A stretch of 64,000 bases of DNA from Caenorhabditis remanei. Lineage: Eukaryota; Nematoda; Chromadorea; Rhabditida; Rhabditidae. This document shows positions 35,863 through 47,645 of the stretch, in pieces. Under the pieces are notes generated by a model. It saw only the letters and a list, made by a program, of their open reading frames with translations, was not told the DNA's origin and made no database searches. Location: positions 6,820,001 to 6,884,000 of the forward strand of contig NC_071331.1 in assembly GCF_010183535.1 (NCBI RefSeq), read 5' to 3'. Each line of letters begins with the position of its first letter. The first letter of the stretch is position 1. The translations under genes were made by a program, and so were the position numbers.

Positions 35863-38800
35863 TCAAGACGCGTATTGATTCTGAAAATTGTTATGATGAT
35901 GTGGATAATTTTGAGGGTTTTGGTTGTAGAAATATGGTTGAGGTGGGGGAATGTCTTGAGAATATGGGTAAGTTTGATCTACATTTTGAGCGGGAAAATT
36001 GTAATATTGGGGTTGTTGATAGAGTTGAGGATAGTTGATATTTGGAGTATAACCAGCGTTAAGAGGTGGGTAACCGGGTGGAGGGGGGAAGTTATAAAAT
36101 GTAGACGGATTCTGATTGGAGCACGATGGTTGCTGATCGTAGATTGGTCTCGCAGCGACTGGTGGTACTGTAGGTACAGTAGGAGGATGAGCAACTCCAT
36201 TACTGCTCACACCATTCTGTATTGTCGATGCATCATAATTCAGACCCATCAGATGATTCTCGGCGTGATTGTTCTGAAAAAATGGGGAATTTCGAGATAA
36301 GATGAAATGATACAAGTACCATTGGTGCAGTGCTGGTGGGATGGTATTCATCTGGGGAGGAGAGGGAAATTGAGGAGGAGGGTGCCTGGAAACGAGCAAA
36401 CAGATGGAGGGGTTAACATGGGGGAAAAGAGGGGAGAGGGGACAGAGTTGGATAGGGTGTCATGCATAGTACTTTCAGCCGAACAATTTGCTCGTAAGTT
36501 TTTGAATTCCTAGAGCTGATAGTGAGATTGAAGAACAATTACTTTAACAGTAAAATAAAATATTTAAGTTACATGTTTAAACAAGTTCAGAAACAGTAAA
36601 CCGGCTAATCTACATTGTCAAAAACGTTAAGCAACAACTAACTGTTGGCACCATAACTTTTCCAGGTTTAACAAAACTGTGAAACTGAATACGGAGCAGG
36701 AATTGAGAGAAAAGTAAATAAATATAATCTTAAAAAACTTTGTACTGCTCCATGACAATATTTAACGTTTCAAGTGAACCACATAAGTCTACAAACGTGT
36801 ATTACTGAATGGACGCGATCTATTTTGTTGTGCAAAAATTGATACAATAAGGAAACTTGTGACTGAGTGAGAAAGTCTAACTGCAAGTTAACTGCATATT
36901 AATTCGGGAAAAAGAATGGCGAATTTTTTAGCTCCGCAAAACCACAATCTATCTGTTTAGTCATGTCCTGTGTGAAACTGTAAACCAGTTGATCTGATTC
37001 AAATTGAAGATATTGGTGACACAGTAACTTCTCCAGATTTGAAAAAGTTATGAAACAGATTTTAAATTGTCCTCCATAAAAATAAAACCAATTCCAGGAG
37101 TAAACCACGGTAGCAACAATCGCTTTCGTCCCGGTTTGGTCTGGACCGGACAACACGAAGGAGGACAAGCCTGTATTGGCTCGTGTGATTTGTTTGCAAG
37201 AATGTTCTTGTTTTTCATATATGATGATTTAAAATACCTCCGTTTTGAGTTATTAATAAACCTGGTACGATGTTTATGAGAAAAAAAACTATTCAAGAAA
37301 AACAATCGGCCCGGGTCGGTCTATAAAAGTTGTAAACAAAAAATGGTGATTCACATATATTTATCACTTTTAACTGAATTTATCTGTTTCAAATTCTTCA
37401 AAAGAGTTTCTTCAAAAACTGTTAGCGTTTGTGCCATCCATAATTATTTTAGCTTCGAAAAGCAGTTTCATTAACTCTACAAATTGTTTCAGTTTTCTGA
37501 GTGATTAATTGGTAACCCCAACAAATTTCTAGGTTAAAATAGGACAATCCATCAACTACTCTTAACAAATACTATTCTCATTAGAAATTTCGAAAATTGA
37601 TGTGTTCTGTTGGTATTGTATGTTTCAAATTCTCTATAAATTCATGACCTACATATCTGTCTTAGTACGGCAGCAAAATTAATTTGCAAAATAATAATGT
37701 GAATCAGTTTCAGCAACCTTAAAAATTCGTTAGAAGCTTTGATTGGTAATAGTTATTTTTTTTTGGAGTCTGGACATGGCTTCTACTTTTCTAACTAACA
37801 CATGCAGCAAAACAAAAATGAACAAATATGTGCCCAAAAGTAAACTCACTCTCAAATCATCCAACATTTCCGTAATATAAAAATTGTTCGGTGGTTGTAA
37901 AAGTCGGAAATTCTGTCGGGCAGGTTCTTCACTCTCCTCGTCTATTGTTGCTTGCCGTTTCTACAATTTCAGATAATCATTTGGAAAAGTTACTCGTGAT
38001 TTTTCTTCACCTGCGAAATTAAAAAAAATCAAAACCACTCACCAGCAAAGCCCTCGGAGGTGGCACCCGATCAGTCTGCGTACTGATCTCCTTCTTCTCA
38101 GTCAATGCCTTTTCCAGACTCAACGCTGTCAACTCATCGACTTCCTTGAAGAATGGTTCAACAGTGAAGCATCCGAACAGATCAGTCAACAGAGGAATTT
38201 CACCTTGATTTGAAAATGTTTGAGCGAATTGGAGATTTTCGCTCATCGCGTTGGCTAGTTCCTGAAAGAAATTTTCTGATTTAAGAAGTCGTTTTATTTT
38301 TTGGGATTGTGATTATTACAATGGATCCGGGAAGTGTTGAATAAATAACTAACCGTAACAGTGGCCAATGACAACAGAATATGCCCATAGCAAACATTCG
38401 GTGTGGGGCTTAACCTAACTTCCTTGACAATTGAAAACAAGCAATCCGCTATTCGATTTCTCAACTCCACTATCTTCTCAAAAAGTGAATCCGACACATC
38501 CTTCGCCAGGGGATTCAAACAAATCATTGCATTCACACAGACTATTTCCTCTTCTCTCATCCCATACTCCCTGTAAACCGCTACGAGTTCATTGAGCGCC
38601 CGTTCGACAAGCCCGTTTCCAAGATGACTGAAATAATAAATTAGTTGGGGGACCATGACTAATTGAACTTTTCAAGGTTTCAAAGGGTTATTAAAAAAAG
38701 AATGAGATTATTCTACCGTACTACGAAAGTAATGGGTAGAAAAATATATTACTCACAAGCAGGATTCATCCCTTCTCGAAGGCACTTGTTGAATCAACAA

Positions 38801-41800
38801 CTCCTGCATTGGATTTTTTCTGAAAATTGATACATTTGGAAAAGATATTCAGTATACCGATTATAGTCATTATTCCGTTTCCAGAACTTCTTGAATTATG
38901 ACTGTCTCAATCACAACTAATTATCCACTTTTTTGGGAATTATTTGTATCAACTGTGAATTGAAATCATTTGTTTAAAGGTTCTATTTTAAAAGTTTTTA
39001 GTCAAACCGGTTCTGAAACTGGCGTTTCTAAATCGATCGTTCTTTTCTTCACGTGCTAAAAACGCATCAATCGTTAAAACAAGTCCCTCAAATGTAAGAA
39101 CTGCACAAAACCTTTAAAAATATTGACACTTTTATTTAATAAAAAACGCAACAAAATGCATATTTTTCCGTTTCAAGTTGTTCGCAATATTAGAACCGGT
39201 CGGATGGCAATTAATCAACTCTTGACGGTTCTAAAACGGGTGACTCTTACTTAAACGATTATGAAAGTGTTTCCAGTTTTGCCGCCGACTTTGTACAAAA
39301 TTTCTGTTTCAACTAATTTATATTCACGTTTTCAAAACTCATCAAGCGTTAATTCAGTGCCTTCTTTCACTTAGTTTTTATGACGCACTCTCTGAGTCAA
39401 TCGAGCATCGATCAACCGTCCCCTGGGTATCTAGGAAAATCAAAAAATCGATATTTTTCGAAAATTTTTCCTAAGGTAGTTAGGTATGAAATCTCAACGG
39501 GAAGTTATAGCAAACACTATTTTAAGCATTTTTTGTGTTCAAAAGAAAAATCCAGCTCAACACCTTCATTGTGAGAATTTTCAAAATGTGTGAAATTTTC
39601 GAGATTTTTTCATGAAATCGTTTTTATCTCGGCAGTGACACGAGAAGACATTATTTTTTATTTTAAATTCGAAATCTACATAAAATTTAATATCGGAAAC
39701 ATGCTGTCCCTACTCGTAACTCTAGATCCCAAGAACGGTTTTTTGGGGAAGAATGAGAAAAACTGCCATTTCAATTTTCAAGTCCTTCCAGTAAATCGGT
39801 TTTGATGTTTCAAAATAATGGTTTTTTGAAGTTTTTCATTTAATCATGCTAATTTTATTTAGTTCCGGTACAATTTTCGATGATACCACAAAAATTTTTT
39901 CGAAAAAATTGAATTTTTTGATTTCTGAAAATTTTCTCCCGAATTGAATCATTCCGACTGAAATGTGAAGGATAGCATTATAAAATCAGGAGAATATAAC
40001 TGGAACATTCTTTAGATTCATAAAAAACTTGATTCCCACTGTCGGCTCACCTTCTACCTACGCGTTCATGGTGAAATTCAGCGAAATTTTCAACTTGGAA
40101 AGTTGGTGCAATGGTACTTCATACTTGCAACGTTATTTGACAGGGAATTGCGATGAATATGACAGGAATAGTGAGAAAACTGTAAAAATTGATAGATTCA
40201 GCAAGATTTCCAAAAGAAACGTGAAAAGTTTTTTCCTGATATCCATAAAAAGGTCATACCATTGAACATTTATGAGTCCTAATTTTTTAAAGCTTTTTTT
40301 TTGGAAATCTTGCTGAATCTATCAATTTTTACAGTTTTCTCACTATTCCTGTCATATTCATCGCAATTCCCTGTCAAATAACGTTGCAAGTATGAAGTAC
40401 CATTGCACCAACTTTCCAAGTTGAAAATTTCGCTGAATTTCACCATGAACGCGTAGGTAGCAGGTGAGCCGACAGTGGGAATCAAGTTTTTTATGAATCT
40501 AAAGAATGTTCCAGTTATATTCTCCTGATTTTATAATGCTATCCTTCACATTTCAGTCGGAATGATTCAATTCGGGAGAAAATTTTCAGAAATCAAAAAA
40601 TTTTTGTGGTATCATCGAAAATTGTACCGGAACTGAATAAAATTAGCATGATTAAATGAAAAACTTCAAAAAACCATTATTTTGAAACATCAAAACCGAT
40701 TTACTGGAAGGACTTGAAAATTGAAATGGCAGTTTTTCTCATTCTTCCCCAAAAAAACGTTCTTGGGATCTAGAGTTACGAGTAGGGACAGCATGTTTCC
40801 GATATTAAATTTTATGTAGATTTCGAATTTAAAATAAAAAATAATGTCTTCTCGTGTCACTGCCGAGATAAAAACGATTTCATGAAAAAATCTCGAAAAT
40901 TTCACACATTTTGAAAATTCTCACAATGAAGGTGTTGAGCTGGATTTTTCTTTTGAACACAAAAAATGCTTAAAATAGTGTCTGCTATAACTTCCCGTTG
41001 AGATTTCATACCTAACTACCTTAGGAAAAATTTTCGAAAAATATCGATTTTTTGATTTTCCTAGATACCCAGGTGACGGACCCGGCCAAAAAGTACCCCA
41101 GTTTGCTGAAGACACTTGATACTATCTTTGATCAAAATTATAGGCAAATCGGAGATGGTCAACTTTTTTCGTGTGCCTACGGGTGATCGAACGAGTCAGA
41201 GAGTGCGTCTTATTCATTTGTTCGAAACTGATGGAACATTGGATAGAATGCCGCATTATGGACACAACATATTGTGCTGTCTGACACCTAGCTGACCACT
41301 TTTTCGAAAAAAAAAACATTCTGTCGTTATTTTCGTCATAACGAATGACTCTCAATGCTTAAACTCACGCAAAACACTAACTGTACACTCTGCGTTCGCC
41401 GCACATTCCAACTGATCCGCCTTGAGAAGTGCTCGACGGAAAAATCCTTTACATCCGACACAGCTGAGAGCTCCATAGTGGTGGGAGGCTTTTTCGGATC
41501 CGCAGGCCTGAAAGTTTACATTTTTTCTGTTTTTAAAAGTTTTTAATTTGAGCTGACTGGTGCAGTTTGGGTTGGAATTTTGCTTAGGTGGCCTTAGTTC
41601 TGATTCAAAAAGTTAGACCACCTCATCCCAACCAAACAACCAGTATTTCTCTATTCTCCGTTCTCTTCCTTTTTCATCGGATTACCGAATTGAGGGTAGT
41701 TTGCATCATCATCGAATCAGTCAACTTCTTTTTTTTTGCAAAATCACGTGGACAAATTTGTTGTGTACTTTGACAACATTTTCTAGTTAGGGGAATTTCA

Positions 41801-42077
41801 GATATATAGCATATTTTTAGTTCAAATTTAATTATATATAGAAAACAAAAAACTTACCATACACAGATTCAAGGAGGCACTGGAACTACTTGTACTTAAT
41901 GGATTGCTGTCTTCCGTTTCTTCGTCGGAATCTGGAAAAAAAAACCATGTTTCAGTATAGTGTTATTAAAGTTACTGCTTTGAAACTTTTTATAACAATA
42001 TAGAGTTATATTAACTTACCATTCAAAGTGATCACATTATTTTCGGCGGTTATATTTGCATTTTGACCAAAAGTCAT
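35863..42077 (-). pseudogene. NHR copy G, pseudogene sharing copy B's lesions
   Basis: Exons: 1, 42020-42077; 2, 41858-41931; 3, 41369-41507; 4, 38757-38819; 7, 38354-38627; 8, 38043-38261; 9, 37850-37960; 10, 36320-36385; 11, 35863-36273. Exon 4 has the same CGA-to-TGA stop (38794-38796) as copy B, and exons 5-6 are missing with the same junction. Unlike B, exons 10 and 11 are complete. Intron 3 is inflated by the 1.8-kb palindrome at 39382-41209. The copy is a mosaic. From about 37500 upward it is almost identical to B, while the lower part (exons 10-11 and part of intron 9) resembles copy C. If transcribed, it could at most make a protein with one zinc finger. Confidence 0.85.
39382..41209. 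mobile_element. Giant palindromic (foldback) transposon in intron 3 of copy G
   Basis: The outer ends are inverted repeats, GACGCACTCTCTGA at the left and TCAGAGAGTGCGTC at the right, with weaker matches inward. TTAT is present on both sides (39378-39381, 41210-41213), and the empty site in copy B near 7016 reads GTTTTTATTCATTTG with a single TTAT. Inside are two nearly identical arms of about 790 bp in opposite orientation (about 39423-40215 and 40302-41074), separated by some 85 bp. The left arm lacks about 100 bp of the outer sequence present at the right. The arms carry paired short open frames (for example 40029-40265 plus and 40279-40485 minus) with no family resemblance. It is non-autonomous, of uncertain superfamily. 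Confidence 0.85.
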
Positions 42078-43335
42078 CGATTGAAAGACTAGAGAACTTT
42101 ATGATTTGACACAGAGGGTTTCTGGAAAAAAAAGCTTGGCCGAGATTTTAAACGGAATATCAATGTGAAAAAATTGAAAGTGCTGAAAGTAGTTCATGGA
42201 AACAGGGAAAATTATTAATCATTTGTTAAAAATATGGTTTTGGAATTGAAATTTTATGACGGGAACTGTTAAAATTATGACAACATCCTATAGGAGCTCT
42301 TTTTAATCCAACTGACTGATCCATGGAACAAAATTTGACTATTCATAAAACATACATCTGCTTCATGAAACAGTGATATTGAGACACGAAGTACATCTCA
42401 AATTATTGGTTTTGTCCAATTTACTCACAATCAGTTATTTATTTATTCATTTAATTATATAAGTACGTGAAAATACGTGATAGGATCAAAAGGGCTAAAA
42501 ATAAAAATAAAAGTACAGATGCGTATCTGTATTTTCTTGTAATTCATGAGTAACTATGTTCATAAACTTGCTATAATTTTGAATAGGTAAATTTTATTCG
42601 AAAAACTGAAATCCTGACTACCTCCAAAAGAAGCTAGCAAGAACTTTCGGTACTTTATGGTTTAACGGGTGTTTATTTAATTAACGGGTGTTTATATAAT
42701 AGACGGGTGTTTTGAGAATTAACGGGTGCAATTCCAAAATCTAAGAATAAACGGGTGTTTATAAATCTTTTTTTCAGCAGTTTTCATTTTTTATGTTAAT
42801 TCACTGGTTTATCATTTTTTGCTATTTTCTATCGTTTTACATACATACTTTCAATTATTTTGTACGCAATCACTGGTAATAGTCTATTTGTCGTGGAATT
42901 AATTAGCCATCGATTTACGACCTTGATTAACCAGCCTCACAACTCTATGGGTTCTATAAATTCGAAAATATATAACGAAAGTGGCTTTGAAAAGTTTAGC
43001 AATAAGTTCAATGCGTGATACATGACCTTTTACCATTCGGAGGAAATACTCAACAACTCTTGTCAACTATTTGCGTGGTTCTATCCTCTGATTGTGCAGA
43101 CCTCAAGATAACGATCGTCCTCGGTTTGCCGCATAAAGGAAACAAAATCGTCAGTTCAACCGGTCTTGCTCGCTCGGACAATAATTCCACTGCCGCTCTG
43201 CCCAATCGTGATCGCAACCGTGGCTCCACTGATCGTTTTCAACGAATACTCCTCATATGCTCCGGATCCCCAAAAACTTAAGGCATCACAAGTATCCCTT
43301 CTTCCTTGTGATGGAATAGCTCTGTGCGTCTAATA

Positions 43336-43982
43336 CAGTGCGTCCAATAATGTTAAGACACCCCCCTAAAATGAAGGTTCCGAGAAAATGGGATGTGATC
43401 TGAGAAAACTGTGAATGCAGTTCGATTCAAAATCTTTGAAAACCCCTACTGACAAATTTCTAGAAAAAATACACTATTTCTGAACACGTGACCTCAAAAA
43501 AAAAAAAAAAAAACACTTTTTTGGGCGTCCAAAAATGATAAGACATCCTCGATTTTTTTTGATTTTTCACGCATATGACTAGTTCGAAAGAGCTCCAAAA
43601 CATTATTGATTATTCAAAAACACAAAAAACAAATGCACAATTCAATAACTGGTCTCTCCTCCATTGTTCTGAAGAACTTCAGTCATCCTATTTTTCATGC
43701 TTCCATCGACACTTGCAGTTTTTAGTAGAAAATGGTCAACTTTGTGACTATGACACGGTCTTCCTGATAGTCTCACAATATTGATTGTTAGTGGACTATA
43801 CAGATCACAAGTAGAGCTTCATTTTTGTAGTTGAAAACTTTTTTGTACGGGCACGTCCAAAGAAGTTATCAATCGTCAACGTCAATTCTGAATCGAACAG
43901 CATTCACAGTTTTTTCAGATCACATCCCATTTTCTCGGAACCTTCATTTTAGGGGGGTGTCTTAACATTATTGGACGCACTG
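43336..43982. mobile_element. Tc1/mariner-type non-autonomous element nested in the 3.56-kb element
   Basis: Ends are CAGTGCGTCCAATAATG at the left, and the inverse CATTATTGGACGCACTG at the right. Inverted homology extends about 85 bp inward. It is flanked by TA on both sides. CAGTG ends and a TA target fit Tc1/mariner. The interior has a 69-codon frame (43575-43784) without a DDE transposase signature, and a run of A at 43496-43512. Confidence 0.85.
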
Positions 43983-43984
43983 TA

Positions 43985-44052
43985 TAAGAATATGTTCAGG
44001 CAGACCAACGTTTAGTATAAGAAATATGTCCAGGCAGACCAACCCACCGGTC
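43985..44052. repeat. Two ~32-bp tandem repeats
   Basis: GTATAAGAATATGTTCAGGC followed by AGACCAAC is repeated once with a one-base insertion and one substitution, right beside the mariner-type MITE. Confidence 0.6.
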
Positions 44053-44623
44053 GTGCCATAGCAAACTCCACCAGAAAAGAGAGCATAAAACAAACGTTCC
44101 CTCTACTTTTGATCTGTACAATCCATTAAAAATCTACTTGAAGCCAAATCAAGTAACGCGAATGTCACCAATGTCTAAGAAATGAACTCCGACTACAACA
44201 GTCAACGTGACCAGTGAACTCATGAACTGAGACCATCACTATTCTGGACGTGCCACTGACCTGAACCTGGTAGCCTGACGATAACAATCTACCCTACATT
44301 TACTGTGCATATAAGGAAGGGAAACCGTCAGTCTAACCACTCTCCCAACTCTTCTCAACCTTCACCGAGTGTGTTCTTTACCGTTGGCTTATCACTACAC
44401 CAGTTTCGGCTCTCCCGTCTCCAAGGATGCCGTCCATGGTCCAGTCTACCAAAGCAAAAAAATCCTCCAAATGATCAATTATTATTTCCGTTGAACTATT
44501 GTTGTTGGGCCTCTCCCTTGTTGTCATTCTCGTATTAAACCTGACGTGGTTTCATCCTACCACAAGCGTCGGAACAATGTGCACCTTACTATTCCACAAA
44601 TGCAACCTCTAGGAGACACTCAT

Positions 44624-45023
44624 CAGGGACGAGCGGCAACGCAAAATTTCGGCAACCCGGCAATACGGCAATTGCCGATTTCAAAAATCGGCAATTTTCG
44701 GCAATTTTCGGCAACATGTAATAATAAGGATTTTCGATTTGTCGGGAGCGAAAAATTGCACAAAGTGCACTTTAATTTTCCAGTGAAATTCGCTTCAAAT
44801 AAATGAGAGTATTTACCCATTTTATCAAAAAATCTTTTGAATTTTTTTCTTAAAAAGCAAGAAATATCGAAGTTGAAAACAGTAATTTCTTGAAAATTGA
44901 ATAGATTTTGACAAAAAAACATTGCCGAAAAAAAGTCGGCAACCCGGCAACGGCAATGCATTGCAGAAAGTCGGCAATTCCGGCAATTCGGCAACGCGGC
45001 AACGGCATTGCCGCTCGTCCCTG
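44624..45023. mobile_element. hAT-type MITE (400 bp) nested in the 3.56-kb element
   Basis: It starts CAGGGACGAGCGGCAA and ends with the inverse TTGCCGCTCGTCCCTG. A perfect 8-bp duplication ACACTCAT flanks it (44616-44623, 45024-45031). CAGGG ends plus 8-bp duplication are the hAT signature. Inside are many copies of CGGCAA / TTGCCG in both orientations, likely transposase-binding subterminal repeats. No coding capacity. Confidence 0.9.
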
Positions 45024-45059
45024 ACACTCATACCCCGAAAAATTCACGAAATCAGTTAA

Positions 45060-45601
45060 AGGAGGACTGAAGTCATATTTTTTTATATCAGATTCTGATA
45101 CTTCAGAAAATTCTGAACAACTTTCATCATTGGAGCATATGCTAAAAATCGCTCGAAATGCCCTAAATTCACGTTTTCCCGGCTCAAAAAGAGCCTAGAT
45201 GGAAGAGTTTTCCCACGCGAAATTTCGCCCCCGTGTAGTCCTCTCGGACAAAATTATTTCTTTTTGTTTCTCAATTTTTCGTTTTCTTTCTTTTTTCAAC
45301 AAATTTTCCTGTTTTTTTCAATTTATATCGTAAAAAAAGAAGAAAAAAACACGAAAATTTGTTGAAAAAAGAAAGAAAACGAAAAATTGAGAAATAAAAA
45401 GAAATAATTTTGTCCGAGAGGACTACACGGGGGCAAAAATTCGCGTGGGAAAACTCTTCCACCTATGCTCCTTTTGAGCCGGGAAAACGTGAATTTAGGG
45501 CATTTAGAGCGATTTTTAGCACATGCTCCAATGATGAAAGTTGTTCAGAATTTTCTGAAGTATCAGAATCTGATATAAAAAAATATGACTTCAGTCCTCC
45601 T
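45060..45601. mobile_element. TTAA-flanked palindromic MITE nested in the 3.56-kb element
   Basis: The element is a long palindrome: AGGAGGACTGAAGTCATA at the left is mirrored as TATGACTTCAGTCCTCCT at the right. The arms extend most of the way to the middle, near 45320-45335. TTAA flanks both sides (45056-45059, 45602-45605). TTAA duplication fits piggyBac-type mobilisation and resembles the TTAA-flanked palindromes known from Caenorhabditis. The short frames inside mirror each other and are not genes. Confidence 0.85.
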
Positions 45602-45664
45602 TTAAATAAAACTATATTCCCAGATTCAAACAAGAATCCGCTACCAATGGTGGAAAAACAATAA

Positions 45665-45752
45665 TCCACGAAACTAAATAATTTCTAGATAACTAGATAA
45701 TTTCTAGATGGAAACTAAATAATTCCTAGACGAAACTAGATAATAAGCTAGA
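45665..45752. repeat. Short imperfect tandem repeat
   Basis: Repeats of a motif like GAAACTAAATAATTTCTAGA, about 22 bp long, four imperfect copies. It lies in the remaining interior of the 3.56-kb element. Confidence 0.55.
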
Positions 45753-46784
45753 TAATTCCAATAGCAAGCCTCTCACTCTTGTACTGAAGTATCCAGCACT
45801 ATGCTCCAGCTCAGAGATTCGCATCAACAATGTTCTGGAACTGGTCTATCATTTAAAAATTTGCGGATATCCTCCTCTAATGAAAAAATGCTGTGTTAAA
45901 AATGTTTCCATACTTACAGTACTGCGTATTGAGTAACAACCCTTCATCCTTTCTGAGTGTGCGATACTAGGATGCTATTACCAGTGATTGCGTACAAAAT
46001 AATTGAAAGTATGTATGTAAAACGGTAGAAAATAGCAAAAAATGGTAAACCAGTGAATTAACATAAAAAATGAAAACTGCTGAAAAAATGATTTATAAAC
46101 ACCCGTTTATTCTTAGATTTTGGAATTGCACCCGTTAATTCTCAAAACACCCGTCTATTATATAAACACCCGTTAATTAAATAAACACCCGTTAAACCAT
46201 AAAGTACCGAACTTTCTATACCAGCGGGCTCAACAAAATAATTGAGTTCCCAACTGTATCGTTTGTTCTCCTAAATTACATGGAAAATAAATGAAACAAA
46301 GTTTTACAAAAAAAAATTTGGAGAAGTCGGGTTTGGAAATCTATACCGAGCATTTTTTTCGTTATCGTCAATGAAAAAATGGTTAAATGAAACTGAAAAC
46401 TATTTTTGGCTTAAACATAAAAACAGGAAAATTTCAATCTTGAAAGTCGTCCTCCTGCCTCCTCAGCGAGCGGTCGTATTCCTTCCCCTCTCATATTGAT
46501 TTTTTTCCTCCCCTCGTTAACCCTGTAAATCTATACTATATCTCTCCACTATATTCTATCAAATATCAAATATTCAACTCTCTATCAAATATCGAACTTA
46601 TTTACATACTTACGATGGAGGTAAACACATATGACAAGGAAATTCAGGGTCTAACTCGCGAGCGTTGTCAAAAACGTACAATTCGTGATTCACCCAATAT
46701 CGAAAAAGGGCTAAATCTGCTTCAAGCTCTATAGATACAACTGGCGGATTTAGTCAACTGGAAGCAACGGATAACTCTAAACTG

Positions 46785-47645
46785 ATGGATTTCTCTAGAA
46801 TTTTTAACAACGAATCTTCAAATCTTGAAACTCCGAAGGACGTGGTCGAAGTGATTAAGGGTATGGCGAGTGCGCTAACCCTTATTCACAACCAAAACCG
46901 AACTCTTATAACCCAGAACAAAAAATTGAGCGAAAAAGTGGTGTCGTTGGAATTATTGGTGGGAAGTATTGTCGAGAAAATGCCGGCTCCATCCTCCTTG
47001 GGCAAGATGAATGAGGCTGTGCCTACGGAGCAACCCAACTATCCAAAATCATACTCTAATGCTGCCTCAAAAAACCTTCCGAAAAAAACGCCTTCAAAAT
47101 CTGGTCCGACCAAATTGCGAGAAGCAAAACTGTTGACCCACAACGTCACGCCTACCACAATTGCAGGACCTCCGGTAAAACCATCTCAAAGAGGCGACAC
47201 CAGAAAATCCACTGTTATCATCAAAAACGTAAATCTGTCTGGCCCTCCCGAGAATGATAAGGATGCTGTCTCTGAACTATCCAATGCTTGTGGCGTCCCT
47301 GAAATCGAATCGGTTTTTCGGATAACTCCCAAAACTGGGCCTCCAATCTTAAAGATCCAAACGAAGACTCCAGTCGATGCATCAAAAATCCTCACAAAAT
47401 TTGCTCTAATAAAGTCCAATCTGCCCCTCTTTATGAACAGTGTTGCTCGGCCAAACCTCTCCAAAACAGATCTCCAGAAATTCCGTCAATCCTGGAAGGA
47501 AGCAATTGCACTGAACAACGAACAGAAATCCCGCTTGTACACTGTTTTCAATCTGAAGGTGACAAAAATAAATTACAAAGAAGGACAGTTGCCTTGGGAA
47601 TGGGAAATAAGAGAACCTGCAATCACGTCGGAAAAATCAGTATAG
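46785..47645 (+). CDS. LINE ORF1, RNA-binding-type protein (286 aa)
   Basis: ORF1 proteins of such LINEs bind the element RNA and assist reverse transcription. Residues about 20-65 have the heptad-like, Leu/Val-rich pattern of a short coiled coil (KKLSEKVVSLELLVGSIVEK). Residues 70-130 form a Ser/Pro/Lys-rich linker. From about 140 comes a compact domain (STVIIKNVNLSG onward) that resembles an RRM-like fold, followed by a basic region. It overlaps ORF2 by 52 bp in another frame. Upstream, a 39-codon frame begins at 46615. It and an open upstream extension of the ORF1 frame meet near an A run at 46703-46707, so this copy may have lost one base there and with it some N-terminal residues. The chosen ATG is the first in the open frame. 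Confidence 0.75.
   Translation: MDFSRIFNNESSNLETPKDVVEVIKGMASALTLIHNQNRTLITQNKKLSEKVVSLELLVGSIVEKMPAPSSLGKMNEAVPTEQPNYPKSYSNAASKNLPKKTPSKSGPTKLREAKLLTHNVTPTTIAGPPVKPSQRGDTRKSTVIIKNVNLSGPPENDKDAVSELSNACGVPEIESVFRITPKTGPPILKIQTKTPVDASKILTKFALIKSNLPLFMNSVARPNLSKTDLQKFRQSWKEAIALNNEQKSRLYTVFNLKVTKINYKEGQLPWEWEIREPAITSEKSV

Larger units (their letters stand above)
42649..46208. mobile_element. 3.56-kb TIR transposon with 234-bp ends and 8-bp target duplication
   Basis: The terminal inverted repeats are 42649-42882 and 45975-46208, nearly identical over 234 bp, starting GGTACTTTATGGTTTAACGG. Each end contains five copies of ACGGGTG spaced about 20-40 bp apart, like the subterminal repeats that bind hAT transposases. 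GAACTTTC flanks both sides (42641-42648, 46209-46216) and is single in the empty site of the B-C spacer. Eight-base duplications occur in hAT, P and Merlin families; hAT-like is my best guess. The interior between nested insertions (42883-43333, 43985-44615, 45606-45974) has only short frames, such as 88 codons at 43015-43281, and no recognisable transposase. It may be captured or decayed sequence. Confidence 0.85.

Noticed and set aside
40029..40485. Paired frames in the arms of the giant palindrome as a protein gene
   Set aside because: They are the same sequence in two orientations, short, and without recognisable domains; likely chance frames within the element.
42649..42882. ACGGGTG repeats as a CRISPR-like or telomeric array
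   Set aside because: Spacing is irregular, there are only five units, they are mirrored exactly at the other end of a transposon, and the motif is not the nematode telomere repeat.
43015..43281. 88-codon frame as a transposase for the 3.56-kb element
   Set aside because: No DDE/hAT signature, far too short, and no adjoining exons found.
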